A stretch of 64,000 nucleotides of DNA, taken from contig JAIQDT010014651.1 of assembly GCA_021521415.1 (NCBI GenBank), positions 1 through 64,000 on the forward strand, read 5' to 3'. Under the pieces are notes generated by a model. It was not told where the DNA came from, did no database searches, and was given only the letters and a program-made list of their open reading frames with translations. The translations under genes were made by a program, and so were the position numbers. Source of the DNA: Bidens hawaiensis. Lineage: Eukaryota; Streptophyta; Magnoliopsida; Asterales; Asteraceae. Positions 21,945 to 34,170 of the stretch are shown piece by piece. Positions within the stretch are counted from its first letter, which is position 1; every line of letters begins with the position of its first letter.

Positions 21945-24439
21945 TGTGACAACCGCCAAAAATTAGACTAATCTGGTAATTATATTAACCGTAATCGTGT
22001 ATTAATTAGTAAGGTAAATATAAAGGAATAATATTTTTAGCCAAAGTATCTGATTTTTAGTTAAATTTTAAAATATGGAACCCGAAAAAGTTCAATTTTG
22101 TCATGTAGCTGACACTGTACAGATTGACACCGGGTAATATCTCAAAACGGATAAATTCATAAACGTGACAAGATGACCTCGAAAAATAAAATTTTATGTT
22201 AGGATATTAGAGATAGTGTATAAACTTAATTTTAGAAGGTTCGAATTGCGAAAATTAGAAAATAAGTAACCGAAAGTCAGTTGAGGACACCGTAAGAGCC
22301 CGACATTAAGTTTATCAGAAAATTATGTTTTTAGGCAGACATTGACTGTAATCTAATTTCGCTCAAAGTCTAATAAAAATTATTAGAAACGGAAGTCGTT
22401 TGGCTAGATAAATTACGAGATACGTTAAACGTTAATACCTAGTTATTAGCACATGCCATAATTCAAATCACCTCTCCCTCTCCCTCTCCCATCTCTCTAG
22501 GCCGCCCACACACACACAACCCAACCCCACCTCCCAAACCCACCAATGAGAAGCTTGCATGTATGTATCAAATGATTACCTAGATTACTTGGATGGACAC
22601 ATACACACTCTACCCCATACAACACATCACCCTATACCTCCCTTTCTCCCTTCATATAACCGGCCACACCACCACCACCATACCATCTCACATTTTCAAA
22701 TTTTTACACACACAACACTTGATTAGGAAATCTTTGGGTGGAAGTTTAAGCAAATTACAAGAAGTGGGAAGCCAAAGGAAGGATTATAGCCAACCCAAGG
22801 TCACATTATCACCTCCATAGGCACCAAATCCGAAACCCAAGGTAACCCACTTCAAAGATTGGTGTATATTAGGTGCTAGTTGATGTTTAAAGCTTGATTT
22901 TAGTATGTTTGGTAGTGTACATGCAAGTATAATATGGATATATGCATGTATGTATGTGACCGTGAGTTTGCATAGGAATGTGTAAGATGGGATTTGTTGA
23001 TTATAGGACTTGTTATGGTTACATTTTAGCTTGTATAGATTGTCCATATGGATGTTATTTGAGTTTGTTTAACAAATGAGTTTAGGTATTGTTCTAATAA
23101 TGGAAGTAAATGTGTAAATGGTCAAAAGATTGGAAATGGATTATGGGTAAAAACACCCATTAGAACCATGGGTTTTGATTTTGGTATTGGATTGAAGTTG
23201 TAAGCTTGTTAAATGGTAAAATGGTTAAAGAAAGAATGATAATTTTGAAAACCCATATACTTGATTACTTGAAAAAGTTGTAAGTATTAATAATAATGGT
23301 TTTGAAAGAATCTTGGAAAAGGGTTGACAAAAGTGTAAGGATTTGACTTTGTTGGAAAGTCACTTACACATGCAAGTATTACAAAGTATTACACATGCAA
23401 GTATTATCACCTCCATAGGCACCAAATCCGAAACCCAAGGTAACCCACTTCAAAGATTGGTGTATATTAGTTGCTAGTTGATGTTTAAAGCTTGATTTTA
23501 GTATGTTTGGTAGTGTACATGCAAGTATAATATGGATATATGCATGTATGTATGTGACCGTGAGTTTGCATAGGAATGTGTAAGATGGGATTTGTTGATT
23601 ATAGGACTTGTTATGGTTACATTTTAGCTTGTATAGATTGTCCATATGGATGTTACTTGAGTTTGTTTAACAAATGAGTTTAGGTATTGTTCTAATAATG
23701 GAAGTAAATGTGTAAATGGTCAAAAGATTGGAAATGGATTATGGGTAAAAACACCCATTAGAACCATGGGTTTTGATTTTGGTATTGGATTGAAGTTGTA
23801 AGCTTGTTAAATGGTAAAATGGTTAAAGAAAGAATGATAATTTTGAAAACCCATATACTTGATTACTTGAAAAAGTTGTAAGTATTAATAATAATGGTTT
23901 TGAAAGAATCTTGGAAAAGGGTTGACAAAAGTGTAAGGATTTGACTTTGTTGGAAAGTCACTTACACATGCAAGTATTACAAAATTTGATTTTAATCATA
24001 AAGCTCATACTTGTTTTATATGGATTGAAAATGACAAACTAAGTGATTGAATGGGACATATGGAAAGGAATGAAATCTACTAGAAGTACTAGGATGCATG
24101 AAACATAATAACTTAGATAAACAAGAGTTTGTGTTAAACTTACTAATAAAGGAAACTTTGTAAATTGTACAAGATGTTTTGCAAAATGATTTGATAAGTG
24201 AACTTAATCTTGTGTGGATGATTAAAGACTTGTGGTTAGGATTACTTTAGTAAACTCTATTGTAAAGATTGTTAGTATGATAATAGGGTTATTAAAAATT
24301 GCTACTTACTAGTAATAGAAACTTTGTTGTTAAAGAAATCAAGAATGCGTTTGTTAAAGGATAATTATGGGATGAAATAAGATGTTACTATGGATTAGTA
24401 AGATCTGGAAATTTTGGTACATAAACACCTTGTAGAGAT
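21945..24439 (+). repeat. E4 5' LTR, 3'-truncated, with internal 598-bp duplication
   Basis: Matches 28264-30158 of the 3' LTR. It carries a direct duplication of period 598: ACCTCCATAG occurs at 22811 and again at 23409, once only in the 3' LTR (29130). The unit spans about 22805-23390 and 23403-23990 with a short rearranged joint. The match to the 3' LTR ends abruptly at GTAGAGAT (24439). CT-rich and CA-rich sequence at 22470-22530 may be the promoter leader. Confidence 0.92.
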
Positions 24440-26086
24440 AATGCAATTCGTATGGGAAATCTGAAAGACTTCGGTAAGAAAGCGATTACCGCCTAACCTG
24501 AACGAAAAACAGTTACCGATAATCAGAGAACCGGAGAACTCAAACGAAAGTGGAATGGTAACTCAGGAGGACAGTTCAAACGAAATCAATGAGCACGAAG
24601 AATGTTTGCAGCAAACGCAAGAGGATCAGGACAAGGATCCATTTGTAACAGGTGTGGAAAGAGTCATTATGGGGAATGTTGGAGATGTCTGAAGTGCAAT
24701 CGATTTGGACACCAGACTCAGTACTGTTTCAGTAGGGACTCTCATTCCGGTTCAGGAAGCCGAACTTTTGAATGTTTCGAATGCGGTGTCATCGGGCATT
24801 TCAGAAATGATTGCCCCAAACTCAAGGTACAAAATGCTAAGAGCAAGGCATTCGAGATGAACGCGAAAAAGGCCCGGAAAGACTCATCCGTAGTCACCGG
24901 TACGTTTCTCGTTAATAATCATTATGCTTATGTACTATTTGATACTGGAGCAGATTTAAGCTTTGTTTCTGACCAATTTGAACCCCTTCTCGGTATTGAA
25001 CCAAGCAAGTTAGACAATAATTACTCAATAGAATTAGCCAATGGGAAGCTAATTGAAACCAGTAAAATTGTCCGAAACTGCAATATTCTGTTAGAAAACC
25101 TTAGGTTTCCAATCGATCTTTTACCCGTAGAGTTAGGCAGTTTTGATATAGTAGTAGGAATGGATTGGTTATCCAAAAATGGTGCTGAAATCATATGCTC
25201 CGAAAAGCTAGTTCGTTTACCAACCCCAACCGGTCATTTTCTGAGCATTCGAGGTGACCAGAGTAACACCGAGTTAAAACTCTCTAGTATCACAAAAACT
25301 CGCAAAATGTTAAGGAAAGGATGTCCCGCTTTTCTTGTCAATGTAGTCGATACAAAGGCTAAAGAGCGAAAGATAGAGGATATTCCTGTAGTACGGGATT
25401 TTCCAGAAGTTTTCCCTGAAGACTTGCCTGGATTACCTCCTCAGCGTCAAGTCGAATTCAGAATCGATCTGGTTCAAGATGCTGCTCCGATAGCTCGATC
25501 TCCGTACAGATTAGCACCATCGGAAATGCAGGAGTTATCTAATCAGCTCCAGGAATTACTAGACAAAGGATTCATAAGACCAAGTTTCTCACCTTGGGGA
25601 GCTCCAGTCTTATTTGTGAAAAAGAAGGACGGTTCTTTTCGAATGTGTATCGATTACAGACAACTGAACAAACTTACTATTAAGAATCGGTACCCACTAC
25701 CGAGAATTGATGATTTGTTTGATCAGTTGCAAGGATCAAGCTATTACTCAAAAATCGACTTGCGGTCCGGGTATCATCAGTTACGTGTTGCAGAAGAGGA
25801 TGTTCCTAAAACCGCTTTAAGAACTCGTTATGGCCATTATGAATTCCTAGTCATGCCTTTTGGCCTAACGAATGCACCGGCTGTGTTCATGGATCTTATG
25901 AACAGAGTTTGTAAGCCATACTTGGATAAATTCGTGATAGTATTCGTCGATGACATACTTATCTACTCACGAACCAAGAAAGAACATGAACAACACTTAA
26001 AACTGATTCTAGAATTGCTAAAAGAAGAGAAGTTATATGCCAATTTTCCAAGTGCGATTTCTGGCTTCGAGAAATTCACTTTTTAG
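24440..26086 (+). pseudogene. E4 gag C-terminus, protease and RT
   Basis: Open from 24602, though gag-like sequence begins at the deletion joint 24440. It has three zinc-knuckle-like units ([40 protein letters not shown]), then a protease with [10 protein letters not shown] (DTGA about residues 114-117 from 24602) and GMDWLSKNG. The linker [15 protein letters not shown] follows, then RT through FVDDILIYS (catalytic aspartates at 25949-25954). A 1-base loss near 26045 ends this frame within the KCEFW region. Protease and RT active sites are intact; the protein is not, because gag is beheaded. Confidence 0.92.
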
Positions 26087-27085
26087 GGCATGTAATCAAT
26101 GAGAATGGTATCCTAGTTGATCCAACAAAAATTGAAGCAATTCAGAATTGGGAGACACCAAGATCACCCACTGAAGTGCGACAATTTTTAGGATTAGCTG
26201 GCTACTATCGTAGATTCATTGAAAATTTTTCTTCTATAGCTCAACCCTTAACCCAATTAACCCAAAAAGACAAGAAATATGAGTGGACAGAAAAACAAGA
26301 AGGAGCCTTCCAATTGCTTAAACAAAAGTTGTGTAGTGCACCAATCTTATCCTTACCAGAAGGTACTAATGGATTTGTAGTATATTGTGATGCGTCTCGC
26401 TTAGGTCTTGGCTGTGTGCTTATGCAACAAGACAAGGTGATAGCATACGCGTCCAGACAACTTAAGGTGCATGAAAAGAACTACGCGACGCACGATTTGG
26501 AATTGGGAGCTGTTGTGTTTGCTCTTAAAATTTGGAGGCATTATCTGTATGGAACCAAATGTACAATATTTACTGATCACAAGAGTCTCCAGCATATCTT
26601 TGATCAGAAAGAGCTAAATATGAGGCAACGTCGATGGGTAGAATTACTCAATGATTACGACTGTGAGATTCGTTACCACAAGGGAAAAGCGAATGTTGTG
26701 GCTGATGCGTTGAGTCGAAAGGAAAGAGAAAAGCCTCTGCGCGTTCGTGCATTAGGATTGACGATTCAAACGAGTCTTACTACTCGAATTCGTGATGCAC
26801 AGCGTGAAGCTTTGAAACCGCAAAATGTAAGGTTTGAGAAATTGCGAGGACTTGAAAATGAATTTGTCACAAAGTCTGATGGAACACTATATCTACTTGA
26901 TCGAGTTTGGGTACCACTCTATGGAAATCTGCGTAATCTTGTTCTAGACGAAGCGCATAAGTCTGGATATTCGATCCACCCAGGATCAACCAAGATGTAT
27001 AAAGATCTCCAAGAACATTATTGGTGGCCTAACTTGAAAAGAGATATAGCTGTGTATGTCAGCAAGTGCCTGACATGTCCAAAGT
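26046..27085 (+). pseudogene. E4 RT end, RNase H and integrase zinc region
   Basis: Continuation of the preceding domain one frame over: [14 protein letters not shown] (RT thumb), then RNase H with [19 protein letters not shown] and TDHKSLQHI, then the linker and H-H-C-C region (SIHPGSTKMY, KCLTCPK). A second 1-base loss near 27078-27083 ends the frame before the integrase core. All RNase H acidic residues I expect are present. Confidence 0.92.
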
Positions 27086-28229
27086 GAAATCTGAACATAG
27101 AAGACCGCCTGGTCTACTGCAACAACCAGAGACCCCTCAGTGGAAATGGGATATTATTACCATGGACTTCATAACCAAACTGCCAGTTACGCCGCGAGGT
27201 TATAATACAATTTGGGTAATTGTGGATAGATTAACTAAATCCGCTCATTTTATACCCATTAGAGAAAAAGACAGAATGGAGAAGTTAACTCAGCTGTATC
27301 TGAAAGAGATCGTAGCCAAACATGGAATACCGGTCTCAATCATTTCTGATAGAGATGGTCGATTTGTTTCTCGTTTTTGGCAATCTCTTCACGAATCCCT
27401 AGGAACTCGCTTAGATATAAGCACCGCCTATCACCCCCAGACAGACGGTCAAAGCGAGAGAACTATCCAAACATTGGAAGACATGCTGCGAGCCTGTATC
27501 ATTGACTTCGGAAGTAGTTGGGATACTTATCTGCATTTAGCTGAATTCTCCTATAATAACAGCTACCACTCCAGTATTAAGGCTGCACCGTTTGAAGCCT
27601 TTTACGGAAGAAAATGTCGATCTCCCCTTTGTTGGGCAGAAGTCGGAGAAAAGCAACTTACAGGTCCTGAAATTGTCCAAGAGACCACCGACAGAGTCTT
27701 TCAAATCAAGGATAGGTTAAAAGCTGCAGCCGACAGACAGAAAAGTTATGCGGATAATCGCAGGAGACCGTTGGAATTCCAGATAGGAGACCAAGTGTTA
27801 CTAAAGGTATCACCTTGGAAAGGCGTAGTCAGATTTGGTAAAAGAGGAAAACTTAGTCCACGATACGTTGGACCGTTCAAAATTACCAAACGAGTAGGGT
27901 CGGTAGCCTATCGACTCGACCTACCTTCAGAACTCAGTGGAATACACGACGTGTTTCACATATCCAATCTGAAGAAATGTCTATCTGACGAATCGCTGAT
28001 TGTTCCTATCGAAGACATAAGGGTTGATGATAAGCTTCGATTTATAGAAGAACCTGTTGAAGTCATGGACTGGAAAATCCAGAAGCTAAGACGTAACAGG
28101 ATTAAGCTTGTCAAGGTTCGCTGGAATTCAAGACTTGGTCCAGAGTTCACGTGGGAACGTCAGGATCAAATGAAAGCGAAATATCCTCACCTCTTCCCAG
28201 AAGAAACCGAAACCAGCACTACATCCTAA
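27066..28229 (+). pseudogene. E4 integrase core and chromodomain-like tail
   Basis: Integrase core with MDFITKLP (first D at 27166-27168), ISDRDGRF and [16 protein letters not shown], so D, D and E are all present. It continues through [15 protein letters not shown] and [11 protein letters not shown] to a chromodomain-like tail ([25 protein letters not shown]) and stops at 28227-28229. The tail may direct integration to heterochromatin, as known for chromoviruses. Undamaged in itself, but out of frame with the upstream domains. Confidence 0.93.
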
Positions 28230-28247
28230 ATTTCGAGACGAAATTTC

Positions 28248-28263
28248 TAAAAGGATGGGAGAA
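28248..28263 (+). promoter_or_regulatory. E4 polypurine tract
   Basis: AAAAGGATGGGAGAA lies directly before the LTR start TGTGACAACC and after TTTCGAGACGAAATT. Confidence 0.88.
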
Positions 28264-31200
28264 TGTGACAACCGCCAAAAATTAGACTAATCTGGTAATT
28301 ATATTAACCGTAATCGTGTATTAATTAGTAAGGTAAATATATATGAATAATATTTTTAGCCAAAGTATCTGATTTTAGTTAAATTTTAAAATATGGAACC
28401 CGAAAAAGTTCAATTTTGTCATGTGGCTGACACTGTACAGATTGACACCGGGTAATATCTCAAAACGGATAAATTCATAAACGTGACAAGATGACCTCGA
28501 AAAATAAAATTTTATGTTAGGATATTAGAGATAGTGTATAAACTTATTTTAGAAGGTTCGAATTGCGAAAATTAGAAAATAAGTAACAGAAAGTCAGTAG
28601 AGGACACCGTAAGAGCCCGACATTAAGTTTATCAGAAAATTATGTTTTTAGGCAGACATTGACTGTAATCTAATTTCGCTCAAAGTCTGATAAAAATTAT
28701 TAGAAACGGAAGTCGTTTGGCTAGATAAATTACGAGATACGTTAAACGTTAATACCTAGTTATTAGCACATGCCATAATTCTAATCACCTCTCCCTCTCC
28801 CTCTCCCATCTCTCTCGGCCGCCCACACACACACAACCCAACCCCACCTCCCAAACCCACCAATGAGAAGCTTGCATGTATGTATCAAATGATTACCTAG
28901 ATTACTTGGATGGACACATACACACTCTACCCCATACAACACATCACCCTATACCTGCATTTCTCCCTTCAAATAACCGGCCACACCACCACCACCATAC
29001 CATCTCACATTTTCAAATTTTTACACACACAACACTTGATTAGGAAATCTTTGGGTGGAAGTTTAAGCAAATTACAAGAAGTAGGAAGCCAAAGGAAAGA
29101 TTATAGCCAACCCAAGGTCACATTATCACCTCCATAGGCACCAAATCCGAAACCCAAGGTAACCCACTTCAAAGATTGGTGTATATTAGTTGCTAGTTGA
29201 TGTTTAAAGCTTGATTTTAGTATGTTTGGTAGTGTACATGCAAGTATAATATGGATATATGCATGTATGTATGTGACCGTGAGTTTGCATAGGAATTTGT
29301 AAGATGGGATTTGTTGATTATAGGACTTGTTATGGTTACATTTTAGCTTGAATAGATTGTCCATATGGATGTTACTTGAGTTTGTTTAACAAATGAGTTT
29401 AGGTATTGTTCTAGTAATGTAAGTAAATGTGTAAATGGTCAAAAGATTGGAAATGGATTATGGGTAAAAACACCCATTAGAACCATGGGTTTTGATTTTG
29501 GTATTGGATTGAAGTTGTAAGCTTGTTAAATGGTAAAATGGTTAAAGAAAGAATGATAATTTTGAAAACCCATATACTTGATTACTTGAAAAAGTTGTAA
29601 GTATTAATAATAATGGTTTTGAAAGAATCTTGGAAAAGGGTTGACAAAAGTGTAAGGATTTGACTTTGTTGGAAAGTCACTTACACATGCAAGTATTACA
29701 AAATTTGATTTTAATCATAAAGCTCATACTTGTTTTATATGGATTGAAAATGACAAACTAAGTGATTGAATGGGACATATGGAAAGGAATGAAATCTACT
29801 AGAAGTACTAGGATGCATGAAACATAATAACTTAGATAAACAAGAGTTTGTGTTAAACTTACTAATAAAGGAAACTTTGTAAATTGTACAAGATGTTTTG
29901 CAAAATGATTTGATAAGTGAACTTAATCTTGTGTGGATGATTAAAGACTTGTGGTTAGGATTACTTTAGTAAACTCTATTGTAAAGATTGTTAGTATGAT
30001 AATAGGGTTATTAAAAATTGCTACTTACTAGTAATAGAAACTTTGTTGTTAAAGAAATCAAGAATGTGTTTGTTAAAGGATAATTATGGGATGAAATAAG
30101 ATGTTACTATGGATTAGTAAGATCTGGAAATTTTGGTACATAAACACCTTGTAGAGATTGAAGAAATAACATGTATATTGTATAGTTGAAAACTTAAGCT
30201 AAGGCTTGAACATGTGTAGTTAAAAATTTGTTTTATGTGCATACTTGGTGCTAGATGATCAAACATGTATATGATGATATATTATTTGTTATTATGTGTA
30301 TATTTGCTGTACCAAATGGTTTGGTTTTGACATTGTGACTTAAATAGCTTGTCGGTGACTTTAACGATCGGAAAGTTCGACTTTTAAGGTGAACCGACAT
30401 GAGTTTTTGGAACCGAATTAAAACAGCTCCTAAAGTCATAATATTTTTATATTTAACATAAGTTAAAATATAAGAAAAGTCAAGAATAGCAAAACTTAAA
30501 CCAACACAGTTCGTGTCGCGAAAACCGACACGAAAACGTTAAAAATTGGCATTTTTAAGAAATTGGCAATAAAATAAAAACCAAAACATTTTTATTGAAA
30601 AACCAATAAAACTTGACTAAAAACCATATAAAAAGTGTTTTAGATAATTTAAAACTAAAAGATTCGTAAAAAGGACAACCGGTTCGTTTTTAAACTCAAA
30701 ACCGACGAAACCGGCAAAACCGACAAAACCGATTATAATAGAGTCAAAATTTTAAATAAAATGATAACTTGAATTTTTCCAAAACACTCCAGCAACTAAA
30801 GGTAATAAATTTTATAAATTTTAATAATTAAATTAAATTATTAAATAAAACAATTATTAGTTGATTATTACTTGTTTATATTTTTAAGTATAGAATTATA
30901 AGGTTATAAGTAGTAAACTTTATGTGTTATATGCTTGTGTGGATTTTTAGAATAAGAATATATATATTTTAGTCAAACCTAAAATTAACAAACGTGTACT
31001 AATATAGGAACAAGCATTTTTTCGAAACCCCGAAATCAAAGGTGAGTTCTTCCTCCGAAAAGCATATTGTATATCTATATTCGTTTTTATATATATATGT
31101 TTTAAAAACGCATTATACTACAAATTGTCGTTATTGTGGGATGAATCAATTTGGTTAAATAACTGTTAACCGAGTGAGGGCACAGAAATGTTGGTAGATC

Positions 31201-31780
31201 TATCGGGGTGACGCTCCCCACTTCCATTCGCGTTGGGTTAAAAGTGGGAATATTTGAGTCTTGTACGTTTCGAGTTATCAAATTGGTAGTCATACACGCG
31301 TTGTATTCGTAGCTAGTCTACAACTAACGCTTTTTGTGCTTAAAGGTAAAATGCGGGTTTCGTTATTGTGTGTACCGTGTTTGATCGGTCTTTAATTGGG
31401 AGTATAATGGCCGTACACCATTATATTCATGTGTTGTTTATATATAAATTGGTTATATTTATATAATAAGTTTTTCTTCTCAGGAATAACTCACCAACAT
31501 TCGTGTTGACCCAAATATTGTTTAAATATGCTTTGCAGGAAAGTGAAGGTTTCGAGGTGGCACGGAAATGAGAGCGTGGGGTGTTTGAACAAAAGTGATG
31601 TGTTGTAAACCGTGCATCAGCACGTGTAATAAACTCTGATGTTGTAAATATTTCTTATAATAAAAGATGATGCTTTTATTATTAAATGGTTATTATTGTT
31701 GACTATCGGCGTCTGTCATAACCCGACGAATTAAAGTTAAGACTTCCGCTGTGTTAAGTTAAGGTTTTCGGGGTGTGACA
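28264..31780 (+). repeat. E4 3' LTR (3,517 bp)
   Basis: Complete LTR, TGTGACAACC to GTGTGACA. The last 1.6 kb (30159-31780) has no counterpart in the 5' LTR. It includes a stretch rich in AAACCGAC words (30690-30735), an AT-rich part and the region around 31140-31480 likely to hold the 3' end of the transcript. Open frames inside are short and unsupported. Confidence 0.93.
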
Positions 31781-32373
31781 GTTGTAGACCCTAATAATAT
31801 CTGCAGAGGTTACATGGTTGCATACCCTAATAATATATGCGAAGGTTACAGGGTTGCAGACCCTAATAATATATGCGAAGGCTATAAGGCGAAATGCTCT
31901 TAAAAACGTTGAGATAATTATGTATGTATAAGTAAGATAAAACAAGAAAGTATGAAAGTATGAAAGAAAGAAAGGAGGCACATACGTATAAATGAAAGAA
32001 ATGTAACAGGCTAAGTACATAAAATGTATCTTCGGATACGTATGTATGAAGTATGTGAATGTATTGTATGTTGCCTGATTAACTAGAACTCACTCAGCGT
32101 AGCTGACTTTTAGTATGCACGCAGGTAAATAAACTGAGACAACTGGCTTGAGGGGGACAAATGGCATGATCTGCAGAGGCTGGCATCTGAAGATTTGTCA
32201 CGATTTTGAACTATATTTTATGTAATGTTTTTAGAAAACAAGTTATGAACGTTTGTAATGTATGGTTGAATTTTATTATTATTCCGCGAAAGTTTTAATT
32301 CACTCTGATATTTAAAACTGTGTTTATGAGTAAATCCAATGTCCAAGTAGGGCACTGGGACCGGGGCCTTACA

Positions 32374-34170
32374 ACTGAACTATATTAACTTGAGAAGCTA
32401 TATTTATTTTAATGGTTTGTTTTTCAAAAAGTGTAAACTTGTTTTGGGTCAAAACGTGTTCTGACATAAATAGATTTGGGTAAACTATTTGAGGTAATTT
32501 GAGCTTTTCACCTGTATTGCATAAGTTCTTAAAAGTTTTTTCTTTTAAAAAAATATTGTTAAATGGGTCGCGTGGACACGAACCCGCTAATCATTTCATA
32601 AAACTTATCCCGAACACGATATTCATATCATTCAATGTTGACTTTGTGAAGGTCAATCATGTTTTCGGGATAATTATGACTATTTTGGTGAAAGTTATTT
32701 TTTAGTGTGGTTAACCAAGTTTGGGTTAATGTTGGTGAACAACCTTATGTGTAATTCATATTTGGTGCTAATTCTGACCAAGTTTGGGTCAACCTTCACA
32801 AGTCAATTTTGAGGGAGCTCTGAGCTTTTTTAACAACCGTCAAACCTGTTTAGCCCATTTTTAGCTAATTTCTTGATTTGCATGTTCGGACCTCAAGAGA
32901 TAGAAACATAATTGCGCACGATATGTGGGTTGCTGCGCAGAAGGGCGCAAGGATCGCAGAATCAAAGTTTCCACCAACATCACTTAATGTTGAAGTTTAA
33001 TTACACGGTTGCCCCTGTTGCAATGATAAAAGAGGGTTTTGGTGATGATGCTTGGATTTATTGTTAAGTTAAACAAAAGGTTTGACTTTAAACATATACT
33101 AATAAGACTTTATTTTGAAAAAATATTTTTTGAAATGTTAGGGGTTTTTAATTAAAATATGATGAAAATAAAGTGTAAATATTCGTAGATGAGTATAATG
33201 TTCTAGGTTGTGTATAATTTGGATTAAATTGTATAATTTGTAGAAGATGATCCTATACTTTTTTGTTTACCAGTATTGTTTTTATCAGTTTATTGCATTT
33301 TCAAAACTGCGCACATGAAATAGTTATCTTTAAAAGGTTTTGATAGGCATTTTGAATAGGAAATGTCAAACAACTTATATTGTGGTTTTACTCTTTTACG
33401 ATAATTGGATCATAGACTATAGATCAATTTTGTAGTTTATAAATAAAGTGTAAAAATACAACACGGTTATATATAATAAAAGTCTTAATAGAAAACTCCA
33501 TTATAGAACAAGGTTTGTAAACTGTCATAGTTCTAAAAGAAGTATGATGGGATGAAGATATAGTGGGGACAAGCTAGTATAAACGTGTTAAACTAACTTG
33601 TGCAGATTGCAAAGGTTTGGATTGTTATGGTACCAACCGAATCATTGATGTATTCCTGCCGCAACGCGCGGTCACGTTTACTAGTTATATTATTATGCAA
33701 TTTATTCTGCAATCAATCAATTCAGCCATAACTACGACCATTTAATGCTTTTAATCCGACAACCTTTCCTCTCCCCCTTTTATTGATTTGCTCTTCTTTT
33801 ATTCTTGTGACTACAACATTCAATTATTTGAATTGAAGACACGACTGTAGATATGCATCATCGTTTCCATATATATATATATATATATATTCGTCACTTA
33901 ACCTCCACCGTTTCTCTCCCTCTCACCTATACTTCATATGTGGTACCGCAAGCAAACGTCCCATGTCTCCACTCGACTACCCACAGTGGTGTATGGTACC
34001 GTCAATTAAGCCCTCAGCTTCTTCACCTCGCACTTTGAGAACGAACTGTTGTCCCAAGCTGGATGAAGCTTTCATCTCTATACATCATATTCATGTCATT
34101 TCCGGTAAGCATTTGGTCTTGTCGAATTTGATGAATTTTTGGTCAATTTTATTTTTCATGTACATTTTTA
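32374..34170. other. Spacer A between two inverted LTRs
   Basis: Host or older repeat DNA between the E3 LTR (forward) and an E5 LTR (reverse). It recurs at 37316-38830 with roughly 90% or better identity by eye. It contains a Helitron-like 3' end near 33661-33685. 33963-34106 could be a first exon (open frame, then a CCGGTAAGC donor-like site); it follows a TATA-type microsatellite at 33869-33890. I do not recognise a product. Confidence 0.6.
33466..33685 (+). mobile_element. Possible small Helitron, copy A
   Basis: The 3' end has a GC hairpin CCGCAACGCGCGG, eight bases, then TTACTAGT, which fits the Helitron rule of a hairpin followed by CTRR. The proposed 5' end TTATATATAATAAAAGTC resembles plant Helitron starts, but the terminal TC is not clean. 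No helicase gene. The duplicate lies at 38403-38624. Confidence 0.35.

Larger units (their letters stand above)
21945..31780 (+). mobile_element. E4: young gypsy chromovirus with deleted 5' LTR end and gag start
   Basis: About 9.8 kb, beginning TGTGACAACCGCC and ending GGGGTGTGACA. It is flanked by a perfect 5-bp duplication GTTGT (21940-21944 and 31781-31785), inside E3. The LTRs differ by only a few bases over the stretches I compared, so insertion was recent. The 5' LTR (21945-24439) jumps straight into gag; about 1.6 kb of LTR, the primer site and the gag N-terminus are missing. The 3' LTR is complete. Coding regions need two frame changes. It cannot replicate alone. Confidence 0.95.
20295..32373 (+). 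repeat. E3: gypsy solo LTR, split by E4 (20295-21944 and 31781-32373)
   Basis: Starts TGTAACATCTCG and ends GGGGCCTTACA at 32373. With E4 and one copy of its target duplication removed it is about 2.2 kb, the length of an E2-type LTR. There is no polypurine tract before it and no primer site after it, so it is a solo LTR. Its own 5-bp flanks (CCTTA and AACTG) do not match, so the site has been altered or the solo LTR formed by unequal recombination. A TATA-like AATATATAAACC lies near 20451. 21320-21420 holds a run of small GC-rich hairpins. Confidence 0.85.

Noticed and set aside
22593..23645. Repeated 75-88 codon frames, seen again at 28910-29364
   Set aside because: They lie inside the E4 LTRs and recur only because the LTR is repeated; no domain or codon signal.
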